Source: Jackrogersella multiformis
Taxonomy: Eukaryota > Ascomycota > Sordariomycetes > Xylariales > Hypoxylaceae
Reading direction: 5' to 3'
Length of the DNA: 64,000 nucleotides
NCBI GenBank assembly: GCA_902806575.1
Contig: CADCXD010000001.1
Coordinates: 2,914,001 to 2,978,000 of the forward strand
The notes under the pieces are model-generated. The model worked only from the letters and a program-made list of their open reading frames with translations, was not told where the DNA came from and did not search any database. Of the stretch, positions 1 through 12,103 are shown piece after piece. Numbering within the stretch: position 1 is the stretch's first letter; each line of letters opens with the position of its first letter. The translations under genes were made by a program, and so were the position numbers.

Positions 1-276
1 GTTGAACAGTGCAATGTATCGGCCTAGTTTCAAGTCGTATTTGATACACCGGTCGATTATTTTCAAATATACGTATTTGGATGGACATAAGAAGACATTT
101 ACTTGAAAATAAATACTTTATTGGTATCCAAGATCAGCTACTGTAGACGAAAAAAGGATTGGCCGAGGGTAGAAAACTATACTGAAGGTGTATGCCGAAG
201 GTAGGTAAACTATCAACTACCAAGGGACCTAACCTAGGAGGTAGATATATAAATCATTCTAACAACATAATCTATC

Positions 277-394
277 ACATACGACCATAGGATCTGGAAC
301 ATTCGGGATCCCGTCCGCTCTCCCAGAGACAAGCCAGATACTGCCAGACTAGTAGTTGGGTCGGTGACGACCAGCGAATCCCTGGTGTTGTATG
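277..394 (+). rRNA. 5S ribosomal RNA gene (dispersed, divergent copy)
   Basis: The block opens with ACATACGACCATAGG and closes with TAGTAGTTGGGTCGGTGACGA, CCAGCGAATCCCT and TTGTATGT, the landmarks of fungal 5S rRNA. The CCCGTCCGCTC segment lies in the middle. The first and last bases can pair as the 5S terminal helix, and a T-rich run begins directly after the 3' end, as expected for a Pol III terminator. The central part (about 310-345) departs from the usual ascomycete sequence. A diverged functional variant or a pseudogene are both possible. Single dispersed 5S genes outside the rDNA array are normal in Sordariomycetes. Confidence 0.85.
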
Positions 395-1367
395 TTTTAT
401 TTTTTCTCTTTTTTTCTCCTTTTGTTTGTTTGCTTGCTGCTTAGTTCGTCTTGAACTAGAATATTTTAGGTAGTGGCACTAACGAAATCTTCACGAGCCA
501 CCAAGAAGCCTACCCCCACAGACTTAAAAGGGGGGCGTGAGAGTAGCATTAGGTAGTATAACTTACTTAACCTCGTCATAGCTATGCCGATAAATACTTA
601 GATGCGTCAAAGAGGCGGTATGGTTGAGGCTGGATAACTTCAACACCCGTCTACCTAGAAGGAAATAGTGTAAAGGACGGCGAGAAAGGGTCTGCAGAAG
701 ATTTTTATATAAAGCCAACAAATAAATGATAGTAGGTAATCCTAGCACCTAGGTAGGTGGCAAAGAGTTCATGTTATCTTTCACGAAGTATGACTAGGTA
801 CATCTAGACGAAACCACATTTGGCTCAGGTGGTCCTCTCGTCTAAATCGACATGTTTTGAATCGACCATTGTGAACTACCTAGGAAGTACCTATTAAGCA
901 TAAGAAGCTTCCAGTGAGAGATGACAAGGGAAATAAATCTACCAAGATCTGGAGGCTGTAGGAATAAACCTTAGTTCTTAAACCTGAACAAAAACATTGA
1001 ATGCTTATGCGGCTGGCTGGACTATATAACTTACCTCGATACCAAGTATCTTCCTTCGTAGAGAGGGTTTAGCACGGGATAGTCACATCTTGAAATACGC
1101 ATCTACTGAAAATACAGCTCATCAACATCACCAACGCATAGGCACGCCCTACATACTCTAAGGCCTTCTACACTTCCGCCTCACCACCGCAGCAAAAAGG
1201 CAACAAGTCTTACAAACAGCTAGGCAGTCTATTTATACCAGCACCGGCTCTCATCTCCTCTTACCTGAACACCCCGAGCATTTAAGTACCGCAACTCCCT
1301 GACTACTCACTGATACAAAGAACCATACCCAACACAGAAGTCCTATTCTCGCATCCATACCAGAACT
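395..1367. other. Spacer, no gene seen
   Basis: AT-leaning sequence with a T-rich tract just after the 5S gene (probable Pol III stop) and scattered CCTAGGTAGG-type motifs. Short open frames here have no recognisable protein character. Confidence 0.5.
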
Positions 1368-1790
1368 ATGCGCAACCTGGAGCTGGGGGCGCCGACAGGA
1401 TGGCAACAAGCCTCCCCCTGGCTGCCGCCCTCGTACCGTCATTCGTCGCAGAAGCCAGCGACGGGGTGTGCCCCCACCGAGGCGAAGGGGGCGACGAGCC
1501 CAAAGCCAGACGCGTCTAAAGAGCAGGAACCGAACGAGACCGACGCAGGCAAGCGTGCCAGCGAAACGAACAAGCACCTGGTACCTGATCCCGACGCTCG
1601 ATTCAGATTTAGGAGCAGAACCAACGGCACGATGAACGACGGGATGAAGAAAGTAGACTTCCGCGCGCTGAAGGAATTCCGCAAATTCATTGCCAAAGGG
1701 ATTCAAGGCAACACCGAGGAAATGCAGGGGAAGACGCCGTCACGGACTACCCGGTACGGGACTTATGCACCGGTTAGGCTCAACCGTTAA
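1368..1790 (+). CDS. Doubtful hypothetical protein, 140 aa
   Basis: A single-exon open frame of 140 codons in a locally GC-richer block. The predicted product is polar and lysine/arginine-rich, with a disordered first half (many Ala, Pro, Lys, Glu) and a basic stretch near residues 90-110 that could form a helix. No domain is recognised. Two antisense frames over the same block are also open, so the open reading may be a base-composition effect. It could equally be a remnant of a larger gene. Confidence 0.3.
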   Translation: MRNLELGAPTGWQQASPWLPPSYRHSSQKPATGCAPTEAKGATSPKPDASKEQEPNETDAGKRASETNKHLVPDPDARFRFRSRTNGTMNDGMKKVDFRALKEFRKFIAKGIQGNTEEMQGKTPSRTTRYGTYAPVRLNR

Positions 1791-1915
1791 GGCTCGTTCT
1801 CAACGTGCTTGGAAATGTTCGTAAATTGATTTACATGTTATATCTTATAGGGGTAACCTAACGTGGAGTCCTATACAGTTTTAGCAAGACGCAAGGCGAA
1901 CGTCGCCCGGAATCT

Positions 1916-4900
1916 CTACACGGCTTGGCTGTACCCACCCAACCGCCTGCGCCCATATTTGTACCATTTCCTAACCTCATCGGCCCAGAACACCGTGCTC
2001 GTCAATGCGAATAGCCTGATAAGATCGAACAGCCCCAAAGCTTCCGTCTGAAAGACCTCCTGGAGCCACGGGAAGTAAATAACAAGTAGTTGACCGGCCA
2101 TGCTTAGTGACACGGCCCAGTTAAATAGTTTATTAGAGAACAAGCCCACCTCGCCCCTGAATACGGATTTGCTCTCTGACCGGCAGGTCAAGGCGTTGAA
2201 CATATCGAATAAAACAAAACACGTGAACGTCATAGTCGTATCGCGCCGAGAAACTTCTCCATCTAGCATCTCATGAGTATATACCGCCATTGTACCCACC
2301 ATGATGATAGCAGCTGAAGTCAAAACGCGTTGGAGTAGGACTCTTGTGAGAACTGGTTCGCTTCGCGAACGGGGTGGGCGTGACATCACATCCGGATCGA
2401 CTTGCTCTACGCCCAGAGATTGGGCTGGCGGGCCATCCATGATAATATCTTTGAGTCCAAGGTTAGCCATAAACCAAGAAAGGGGAGAGAGTGTGCTTAC
2501 TAATCCAGAGAATCTGCATGGCATTTAAGGGACTTTTGAATCCCATACAGGTGCAGAGAAAAACTAGAGCTAAACCAGCTACGCTAGTGCTAAGCTGGAA
2601 TGTGATGAAATTTTGAATATTGTTGAATATGCCCTTGCCTTCCTCAATGGCACGAAGGATCGTGGAGAAGTCATCGTCAGTTAGAATCATGTCTGATGCT
2701 TCCTTGGCCACGTCGGTTCCATGCAAGCCCATGGAAATACCGATATCGGCCCTTTTTAATGCTGGCGCATCGTTAACTCCATCCCCAGTCATAGCGACGA
2801 TATCACCGCGAGACTGGAGCGCTCGAATGATCTTCAATTTATGATCCGGGTTTGTACGTGCGAAAATGGTCGTGTTCTGCATTGCGGCCGCAAGGTGATC
2901 TTCGCTCATTGCGTCGAGCTCGTCTCCAGTGAGCACAGGCTTCACCGCAACCTGGTTTGATGAGTGCTCGCGGGGTATAGCGATTTGCATGCCGAGTTCC
3001 CTCCCGATGGCCAATGCCGTAGTCGCGGAGTCACCAGTGATCATTATGACTTTCACGCCGCCTCGCATCAACTTTCGAATAGAACGAGAAACTCCAGGTC
3101 GTGGGGGGTCGCTCATCCCTACCAACCCTGCAAAAGTCAAGCTTCGGTATAATTCCTCGTGGTGTAGTTGGGGGCTCTGACTTCCATCTGCGCTGAGGGG
3201 TGTGGTGCTTCGATTAGATGCACCATGTCCAGACCTACTTCGTCCAGATTTGGCGACTGGGCCGCTCGCAAAGGCCAAGACTCTGAGCCCCTTTTCAGCC
3301 ATTCTCTCGGCTGCTTGTAATGCCTCTTGACGTCGAACAGAGTCCATTATAACCTCGCGGCCGTCCGCCGTGAGATAAGTGTCACAGGCGTCAAGTACTT
3401 TATCTATCGCGCCTTTCATATAAGCGTACTCCTTTTCGCTGTTTCCCGGTTGCGCGCCAATAACCACCCCCATCCATTTCCTTTCTGAGCTAAAAGGAGT
3501 CTCGGCGGTTCTGGGACCAATAGAATCCCTAACGTCATGCTCTTTAAATCGATCGAGCAAATCGAGCATTGCAACGTCAGTTGGCTGCCCGACCCATCGG
3601 GTGTACGGCGCAAACTCCCTGCCTTGAGAGTCCGGTAGTACGGTTTTGGCGGAGTGAGCAAGACGTCCATTATTCGCGATATTGCCAATGCGTAGAATCC
3701 TCAACGCCGCGGTGTCGGGTATCTTTTCTGTCGCTTGATCGTCCGAATCAATGTCAATTGCTTCCTTCGACCCAAAGTACCACATCTTTGCCGTTGTCAT
3801 ATGATTCATAGTTAATGTTCCCGTCTTGTCAGAACAGACAACGTTAACGGAGCCTAGCGTCTCAACGCTCGGCATCTTTCGAACAATAGAATTATGCTTT
3901 GCCATGCGATGAACGCCGAGTGCTAAGGTGACCGTCACTATAATGGGTAACCCTTCAGGGATTGCCGCAACTGCGAGCGAGATGGATATCGTAAAAATTT
4001 CGAGCAACTTCTTGCCTTGCAACAACCCGACCAGCGATATTAGGGCGATGATTCCAAATGATATTTGGCTGAGCTGCTGTCCTAGATGGTCCATATTTAG
4101 CTGAAGAGGAGAACGGGGGCTCTCCGTTCCTGATACGCTCGTGGCAATGGTGCCGAAATGGGTATCACCACCGGTAGCGAAGACTATTCCTTGCCCATGG
4201 CCAGATTTGACTAGAGTTCCCATGTACGCAATATTATTGACTCCGTTGTTGCTCGCGTCTTTGGCTTGTCCGTTGTGCGAAGAAGGGGACAAGACGGAAG
4301 GACTCGGGAGCCGCAATGCAGACTGATCGAAGGTGGAGGGCATATGAATACTGCGAAATCGTGCGTCGGCAGACATTCTTAGCGGCTCATTCTCCCCCGT
4401 AAGATTCGATGCGTCAATACTTAGATCGGCAGCTTTCGTAATTCGAATATCAGCTGGAATACGATCACCCGTCGTAAACAGCACCAGATCCCCGGGTACT
4501 AGCTGAGCTGCCATAACCTTGGACGATGTAGCTTCCATCAATTCCTCGTCTGGTGTCTCTGAATCAGTTCCAAGGGCCTTCTCTTCTGGATCACTAATAG
4601 TCGGAGGCCAAGTCGAATTCTTCATATTAGGAGCAGGTCGCGCAGGTTGCGCTCTGACCAGATGGGCATGGTTGGGAACTAGATGATTGAGAGCTTCAAT
4701 CGACTTCTCGGACCGATATTCTTGCACAAACCCAACTGTGACAACTATTGTTACGGCGATGGTGATACTAACAGCATCATCCATGTTGCCCACGAAAATC
4801 GAGAGGAATGCGGAGGCAAGAAGCAGGATGATCAATGGTTCTCGAAATTGCATTATAAATCGGAACCATAACGGATCTGGGGGTTCGTGAGGGATCTCAT

Positions 4901-5315
4901 TTGGGCCAAAGTCTCGTAACCGCGAAAGAGCTTCGGTGGGAGTGAGGCCGTAGGTTAAGGAGGTCTGAAGCTGAGAAGCTGTCTCGGCTGGGGTAAGAAA
5001 GGAATAGCCATCTGCTATAGACTATAATTAAGAAATCATTAGCTGTATTTTTTATATATATACAAGCCTTGATGGGATGGAAATCCAGTCTGTCGCCTGT
5101 TGTTTAAGGCGCCCTAGAAGAAAAGCTTGGAGCCTTACCCGTGATTGAGCAGATGTAGTCCGAACGTGGCCGGACTTTCTAGAGATAGACCGCGATCGCT
5201 CTATAAACTCGTCTCCATCTTGATCATAATCACGATCTATTCCCTTGATACTGGGTACTGATAATGGAAGCAGTGACTCGCCGTTGGTCTCGCGATCGCG
5301 CCACGGCCATGGCAT
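1916..5315 (-). CDS. PMR1: Golgi/secretory-pathway Ca2+/Mn2+ P-type ATPase (Pmr1)
   Basis: Three exons on the minus strand: 5315-5139, 5021-2501 and 2448-1916, joined by introns of 117 and 52 bp; 1076 aa. Family knowledge: Pmr1 pumps Ca2+ and Mn2+ into the Golgi for glycosylation and ion homeostasis. Visible P-type ATPase marks, in order: TGEN of the actuator domain near residue 267; PEGLP of the ion-binding helix M4 near 414; SDKTGTLT with the phosphorylated Asp near 457; TGDGVND of the hinge near 804. The second join restores the conserved WINIIMDGPPAQSLG segment exactly. The N-terminus (first ~70 residues) is hydrophilic. A disordered insert lies between the first membrane hairpin and the actuator domain (about 183-225), and a Ser/Gly-rich one in the nucleotide domain (about 645-685). 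Upstream lies a 2-kb spacer shared with RAD21. Confidence 0.95.
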
Positions 5316-7344
5316 CTTGTAAGGGAGTCGACGGGCGAACCACAGGAACGCAGTGCCGCATGAGGGAGAATCAAAGTTACATCAATAAGAAGGTCGGCGC
5401 GTAAGAATTGTTGAAAGTATAGCAAGTAGAATAACAAAATGTACTGGATGAATTATGGAACAGAAGAAAAAAGCATGTTAATGTGAAAGTTAATGTGCTA
5501 GAACGGAAATATAGTGACGTGTTGTAAACGTTTATTTAGAAAGAAAATCGCACTTGACAACTTTTAGCCAAATGCGCATCTGGAAGACGTGGAACCTTTT
5601 TTTAAGTTTGGATTAGTTTGGAGCCGTCGACCAATGCAACGGAGTGCCGATGTTCAAGCACCTCCCAGGGCTGGGCACGGATTCTGGGAAGTTAACACAG
5701 ACTTACCGATTTCGTACCTACCAAGCTTGTGGAGCCTACCTCTAACGTAGCATTTAGTAGTAGCGCATTCTGGCACCACGCTAAGGTAAGATCCTACCCC
5801 CTGTCGTAGAGGTGCTGTGGCTGCATACTTTCTTTCAGCCTCTAAGCAAGGGCAAGGGGTAACAGCTCACCTTAATCTGTTTAAAGATTATCTATGTACC
5901 TACCTAGGTAGGTACATAGGTGAATACCTAGGTACCTATTAGGTATACTCATCTCATATGCATTACCTAGGTAGTCTTGAGGCATCGACGTATGTTACAC
6001 TTAGTACCCTTTCGATGAAGTAATGGCTGTATAAATTACATTATTTACAACTATAATGATTCTTGAAATGAATTACTTATACGTTAGTTAGGTAGGTAGA
6101 TAGCTATATTGAACTTTACGCATCCACTCTGTTAATAGTTGCTTTTAAGCTATCTTCTAGAAAACAAACACAACTATCATTTTAAGTAGCTTGTCTCGTT
6201 TTTAGCTTAAAGTCGAATATATGTAGTGTAGTCAAGAATTTCATAGTAATGTGTGTCTTGAAGCGTTCAACATAGTAGGCAACTATAAACATCCTTAGTA
6301 ATAGGAAACCTTTTAATTGACATATGTAGGTACCTAATTAATTCTAACATATCATCCTACTTGACCTATGTAATCAGCTTTGATTCTTTAGGACTCAATA
6401 CTCAGATAGGGACTATTGTCATTAAGCTTAAAAATAAAGATATCTACCTAGGTAGGTAGATATTCTTAAAAGTAACGGTGTCAGAGAACGGTAGTGCTAG
6501 AAGTTGGAGGTGCTATCTTTCTAGGTACCTAGGAGGTAGACAACCAGCCACATGATTTCGACCCGAAAAGAGTTTAGGGGGCTTTCCTGCTTTCGTAACA
6601 TTTTCCAAGTTTTTCTGTTACTAAATACCTAGGTACTGTACGCAATGCACTTAGCTAATTACAAGCCACAGTTTGAGTCAATCATTAACCAACCAGATGC
6701 TCTAAATGCCATGAAGAGACCCACCACAAATCCTGGCAAACCTCCAGCCACTTGGATTTTTAGCAGGAAAAGCGGATGATTATTTTTTTTAGTCGCCCTC
6801 TTCAGCACAATCAATTCGCTTGCGGCGTGGGAAGGCCCAATCCCGCAGCACTTTTCCCATGCGTACTATTATGTAGTTCCCCCAAAGATCCCCTCCACTC
6901 TTCTAATTTCAATCTTTCATTCAACTCATTTTTTTGTCCTCCTTCCCACCGACCGTGCAAAGACAACCATCCAACTACTAGAATCTCATACTTGCTATCG
7001 CTCTAGGCTTTCATAACATTTAAGCGCATCACAATAATATCGCGCATCGCTTGCGCTGATTGAATCGCGGGTTGTAAAACTGTTGAGGGTTGGTGCGAGC
7101 GCTGGCTCTTCTACGCGATCTGCGCCCAAAACAACGCGCTCCTATTCTATTCTCTTGTTTACACCACCCGACGCCTCCCACCTTTCGTCATCACCTCTTA
7201 CAAAGGAACTTGGCTCCAACGCGTCGTCGCATCTGCTAAAACAAGCACTATTGCTTTAATGACCTAATAATTGACCCCTCGCCTTGCATTGCTCTGTCGC
7301 CTTGACCTCTTGCTCTTTCAACCCGTCTCCCCGTCGCTGTCGCG
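5316..7344. other. Divergent spacer PMR1/RAD21 rich in ACCTAGGT motifs
   Basis: Two kilobases without a supportable gene. Perfect or near-perfect palindromes of the dispersed motif occur at about 5895-5950 and 6440-6465 (the latter is a hairpin of roughly 26 bp), and further copies at 6089, 6330, 6520 and 6626. The last 300 bp before RAD21 are C/T-rich and look like a promoter and 5' UTR. Confidence 0.55.
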
Positions 7345-9333
7345 ATGTTCTATTCCGAGACTTTGCTGCAGAAGACAGGGCCTCTGGCTCGAGTCTGGCT
7401 GTCGGCAAATTTAGAGCGCAAACTCTCAAAAACACATATTCTTCAATCTAATCTTCCTGACAGCGTCGATGCCATTATCACGCCGAACCAAGCCCCTATG
7501 GCGCTCCGCTTGAGCGGTCAGCTCTTGCTTGGTGTCGTCAGGATCTATAGTCGGAAAGCTCGCTATCTTCTAGATGACTGCAACGAAGCGTTGCTTAAAA
7601 TAAAAATGGTTCGTCTATTCCCCCTTTAGCTCCATGCGTCCTTTGCTAATTATTATATCCAGGCCTTTCGTTCTACTGGAAACAATGATATTCCCGAGAA
7701 TCTAAACATGCCGAATCGGGAAGCATTAATGCTCCCAGATCGTATTACGCCTGCCGATAACCTGAATATTCTACCGCCACCAGACGCCAACTGGTTGCTT
7801 GGCCAAATGGAGGACGTGAGCGCTACTCCCGTTAGCTCAGGCACTCGAGGTCGAGGTCGACCAAGCAACCGTGATATCAACTTGCAAGAGGATTTCAATA
7901 ACAGCCAGTTCTTGCATGATGACAACATGGACGAAGACCAGGTTGCACTGGCTCCCATGGATGACTTGGAACTGGACCTGGACTTCGGAATGGATATTGA
8001 CGAGCGGCCTCGAATGGACAAAAGTATCGAAATGGGTCGAGACGCGCCTGCTGCTAGATCTGTCGAGGACGATATTATCAGCGAGCTGGATATGGCACCA
8101 CCAGCGAAGGGTGTCGACCGTGAGCCGTCATTGAATCTTGACTTCGGGGACGACAATGTCAGGATTGCGGACGGTGACGGTGACATTCAAATGGACGATG
8201 ATTTCCAATTCAACATCGGCGAGCAGTCGTTAGTTCCTGAGATGGGCGGCGCCCCTGCTCTCGAACGGGCCCGCATCTCGGAATCGCCTCTCTCAGATAT
8301 CGACGAGAACATAGCACGGGATGTGGAAGAGTGGACGCGTCTGAATAACACTAGCATTTACGAACCGGGTCAAGAGCCCGAGGAGATTGAGCCACTTCCC
8401 CAGAAGAAGTCGAAAAAGCGCAAGGTCTTTGGGCTGGACCCGGCAACTCAGCTAACTAGCGCGCATATCAAAGAACAGCAGCAGAACCATGAAAATATTA
8501 TCAAGATACCCAGCTTCATATCACGAGATCTATACTTTTTGGCTCTGGTTGAGCTGAAAACCAGCGGTAGTTTCGTCTCTAGCATTATGGGCGACGGCCG
8601 TAGTAAGGCTTGGGCTCCAGAGTTAAGAGGGTTATTGTCTCTCGACTCTATCAGACCGATCAATGATCTGAAGCGTAAGAGAGATAGTGGAATCGCTGAC
8701 GTCGACGAGGAAGAAGAGCAGGGGACGTCTAAATCGCCTCGTCTTGACCTAGGCGACGAAGATGATGGACTAGTTATGCCCGATGCAGAGTTGGGCGAAC
8801 AAAGCATCGCTCCCGATGGTACCATCCTCGAAATTCCAGCTGATGACACCGTCATACAACATGATGAAGACGAGGATCATCAACCCCGCGAGGGAAGCCC
8901 GATGCCGGCGTTCGACGAGACTACAGCTCCCTTCGTACACCCCGCTGACAGCGGCCCGGTTTCCTTGGGCACCAAACATGCTGTCCACGTCCTTCGAGAT
9001 CTATTCGGCTCCGAAGCAGCTACTAGTGAAGAGAAGCGGAAGAAGTCAGTGGTGTTCCAAGAACTTCTCCCCGAAGGAAGAACATCCAAAGCAGACGCGA
9101 CGAAGATGTTCTTTGAATGTCTAGTACTGGCAACCAAGGATGCCATCAAAGTTGAGCAGAAGGATGGTGCGCTCGGTGGCCCTATCCGAGTCCGAGGAAA
9201 GCGTGGTCTCTGGGGCGCTTGGGCCGAGACAGAGGCTGGCGGAGAGATCGCCAACCAAGAACAAGTACCGCAATCCGATCAACCCGAGCCGGCTATCGCA
9301 ACACCTTCTCGAGCTGTAGCTGCTGCGGCATAA
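7345..9333 (+). CDS. RAD21: Cohesin kleisin subunit Rad21/Scc1 (Mcd1)
   Basis: Two exons, 7345-7608 and 7663-9333, 644 aa; the 54-bp intron begins GTTCGT, contains GCTAAT as branch site and ends CCAG. Family knowledge: the kleisin closes the Smc1-Smc3 ring and is cleaved by separase at anaphase. Residues 1-105 are the Rad21/Rec8 N-terminal domain (FYSETLLQKTGPLARVWLS and RKARYLLDDCNEALLKIKM), which binds Smc3. The long acidic, disordered middle carries Glu/Asp runs and a Lys-rich patch (KKSKKRK, about residues 370-376). The C-terminal winged helix (about 565-625) has the TKMFFECLVLATKDAIKVEQ block that binds Smc1. Rec8 is less likely because the N-terminus matches mitotic Rad21. The PMR1-side promoter is C/T-rich. 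Confidence 0.95.
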
Positions 9334-10736
9334 TTGTCTGCTGCTGGATAATTAGAGGATCGCGATAGCAAGACGAAGTAATGGTTCATGTATAAACTTC
9401 TCTGGACTTGTTGGGATATTTCCCCCAAGGTTCTGATCACATGGTCAAATGGCGTCACGGCGTAAAGGGGTATTATGGAGGGCAGGGAGATACCATCAGC
9501 TGCGGGTATATTGGTCGTCAAAATCATGATGGGTGTTTTCGTTTGGTTTAAGATAAGTTTATTGCATTCGTGTTATCGTCTAGGTTTAGACGATAGTGTT
9601 GAGGAAACAGAAGCTGGCATATGATAATATTGCGACGTAATATATCGTGCGAGCCTGTTCGCGAACAGAATTCATACAATTACGATTCACAGCACTACTT
9701 TCCCAATAATTGAGTTTCTAGAGCGAATAGCGATGTGTATGGAACATGACCTATGCGATTTTTGCTCATATTTTTTTACCTACCTACTTCGTGTAGGTAT
9801 TGTATATATTATTCTTGGGTGACTAGGTATCTACCTGGATTCGAGTCATACTACATATATCTAGGAAACGGTACCCCGCTCCTTTAGTTACGGTAACCTT
9901 ATACGTATTATGTAATCCACTACCCATGTCTAACCTTACCTAACCTATCTAGGTTGGTATCCCGTAAATAACTGATCTACAAAGGCCACCATTAGTATCA
10001 CGGACTAGCGACCCACGTGTCAGTCGTCAGCCTCAACTCCCAACTTCCCAACTACAACTTCCCCTTGAGTCTCGTAAGTATTGGTTATAAGAACAATGCG
10101 CAAGTCGTCAAAAAGAGCCACTTCCTTAGTATTGAAGTATAATCTTATTAAGCAGCATAGCATATGCTCGTTCAAAACAATACCGTTTTCTAACATTGGT
10201 GGACTGCCATCGCCTCTTACTGTTGACATCGATTGGCCTGGATAATCGAAGCATGTGAATGAAGTACATATTCTATTATCACCAACAACAACAACAACAA
10301 CAACAACAACAACGACGACGACGACGACAGCGGTGATAGTAGCCATAACTAAACTAAATCGGAAATCCTTTGATTAGGAACTTAGAAACTATTTCCTTGT
10401 TTCTTGAAGCGAACCTGCTCTTTTACCATCCTCCACTTCTTTCTTCAACAAATTAGTTGGCAATAGGAGGTATGCAATGGTACTGACAATCTCAAAGCCT
10501 CGAAACGCCAATCTATAGCATTGTCTCCTAGATCAAGATTTCTCTTCTTATACATTGGTCATTCGCAATAAAATTGTGTTGTGTGTGTGTCTTACTGAAA
10601 ACACAACACCACTCTCCGTACTCGATAATACCTCGAACTCGCGAGCTAGCTTGAAGCTATTCGCCAGAATAGCCTAGCAAATACTCCACGGCAACAATCC
10701 ATTGTTCATAGATTGTTACTCGAGTTCGAAGCAACA
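9334..10736. other. Spacer with CAA/CGA microsatellite
   Basis: No gene supported. Contains the trinucleotide tract described separately and two or three copies of the ACCTAGGT-type motif around 9776-9840 and 9945-9955. The 150 bp before elongin A include a direct/inverted repeat built on AACAATCCATTGTT near 10690-10715. Confidence 0.5.
10283..10328 (+). repeat. (CAA)n-(CGA)n microsatellite
   Basis: About ten AAC/CAA units run directly into about five CGA units. The switch by one base (A to G) within the unit suggests the second block grew from a mutated copy of the first. The matching minus-strand frame would encode a poly-valine run and is not a gene. Confidence 0.9.
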
Positions 10737-12103
10737 ATGGTCAAAACACTCGTTGACCTGTGCACGGCGGTGTGCATCAAGAACGTTCGAGGTAAGTGTC
10801 CATTCCCCGCTGCCATTGCCTCCCATCATTCATTCCTTTAAGATATGCTAACACTATACTCTCTCTACTAGAGGTTTACGATGTAGGCGGCGCGCCTTAT
10901 TCAATCCTTCGCCCGATCCTGTTGAGAATCGATGACCCTGCGCAGCTACTTCAACTAGAGCAGATGTCGCCGCATATTCAAGGCGATAACGCTGAGTGCT
11001 GGCAACGACTCATCAACCGCGACTTCGCTCAGCAAGTGAAGAAATATCACTTCGAACCGCGCAACCCTGCTCTCTGGTCTAAAATCTACCAGAAGTACAA
11101 GAAGATCGATGTAGAGGAGAAGAAGGCAGCTTTGGCCAAATTGAGTAACGGCTTCAAGAACATTAAGAAAGAGAAGCAGGCCAAGGCCGTCAAAGCTACG
11201 ACTTTTGATGAAAAGCTTCATGGCCGTATCCCTGGTCTGCGCAAACCTGGGGGAGGTCGAGACGCCGGCCGTACAGGGGCACTTACCTGGGGCGGAGGCT
11301 CGCGAACTAAGGCGACCTCAGCTCAGGGCATCATGCAGAAAGCCAGACGGGAGGCTGCTGAGATCGGTCGCAGAAAGCAGATGTCCACACCGACTGGTCA
11401 GCTTCCAGTCCGACGAGGACAGATTATCCGTGCCCCGCGAGGCATGATCGAGGAGCACCGAATCAAGACTCTTCCTGCTGTACGTAGAAACCAAATCCAA
11501 GCACCTACGCGACGCGATGAAGAGCGCTGGGGGCGCGAACAGAAGGAACGCGAAGCGCGATTGCTCAAGGCGAAGACCAGACCTGTTACCACGGGAGCCA
11601 CCGTCGTTTCGGATGACGACCTGCTTGACCAAGATGACATGGATGATGAGTCTGACTCGGGTCAGGAAGGGGGCGGCTTGGATATTGAATATCTGGAGGG
11701 CCCCTCTTCCACCAAGACTGCATTGATGTCTCCTCAGAGCAAGAGCTCCTTTTCCAACTCCTCGCCTTCTGTTTCTACGCCCAAGTCTAGCTCTAGCTTG
11801 TCTGGTTTTGCCAAAATGAAGTTTAGCAGTACTTGGAAAGACAATACCAGACTTGAAGTCGTCGCGACACCTGCGCCGAAGTCGGCTTCTAAGTCGACGA
11901 CATCTTCATCGACAGCACCGAAGTTATCCGTCGCGACTTCTCCACCCCCACGACATTCAATGCCACCGAAGCAGCCCTCGTCGCTCTCTCCCCCAGCCGG
12001 TGGCTCTAGCCTCGACCCTAAGCCGAAGCAGATGGGACAGAAGCGCAAGGAGCCGCCTAGCATATTTATGAAGCCGAAGCAGAAGCCTCGACGCATACCC
12101 TAA
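10737..12103 (+). CDS. Elongin-A-like protein (Pol II elongation factor / Cul3-type adaptor subunit)
   Basis: Two exons, 10737-10791 and 10872-12103, 428 aa. The first exon encodes only 18 residues; the join (GAG split after G) gives MVKTLVDLCTAVCIKNVREV followed by YDVGGAPYSILRPILLRI, the elongin A signature that includes the elongin-C binding (BC-box-like) segment. Family knowledge: fungal Ela1 pairs with elongin C and takes part in ubiquitylation of stalled RNA polymerase II. Residues 1-115 form the conserved part. The rest is basic and disordered: Arg/Lys-rich at 115-270, acidic at about 275-310, and Ser/Pro/Lys-rich to the end. A start inside the intron, in frame with exon 2, would lose the conserved N-terminus and is rejected. 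Confidence 0.93.

Noticed and set aside
7653..9254. Minus-strand frames (177, 135 and 124 codons) inside RAD21
   Set aside because: Ser/Leu/Arg-rich mirror images of the acidic RAD21 linker, with no support of their own.
10020..10346. Minus-strand frame with a poly-valine run
   Set aside because: The valine run is the (CAA/CGA) microsatellite read backwards; no other coding evidence.
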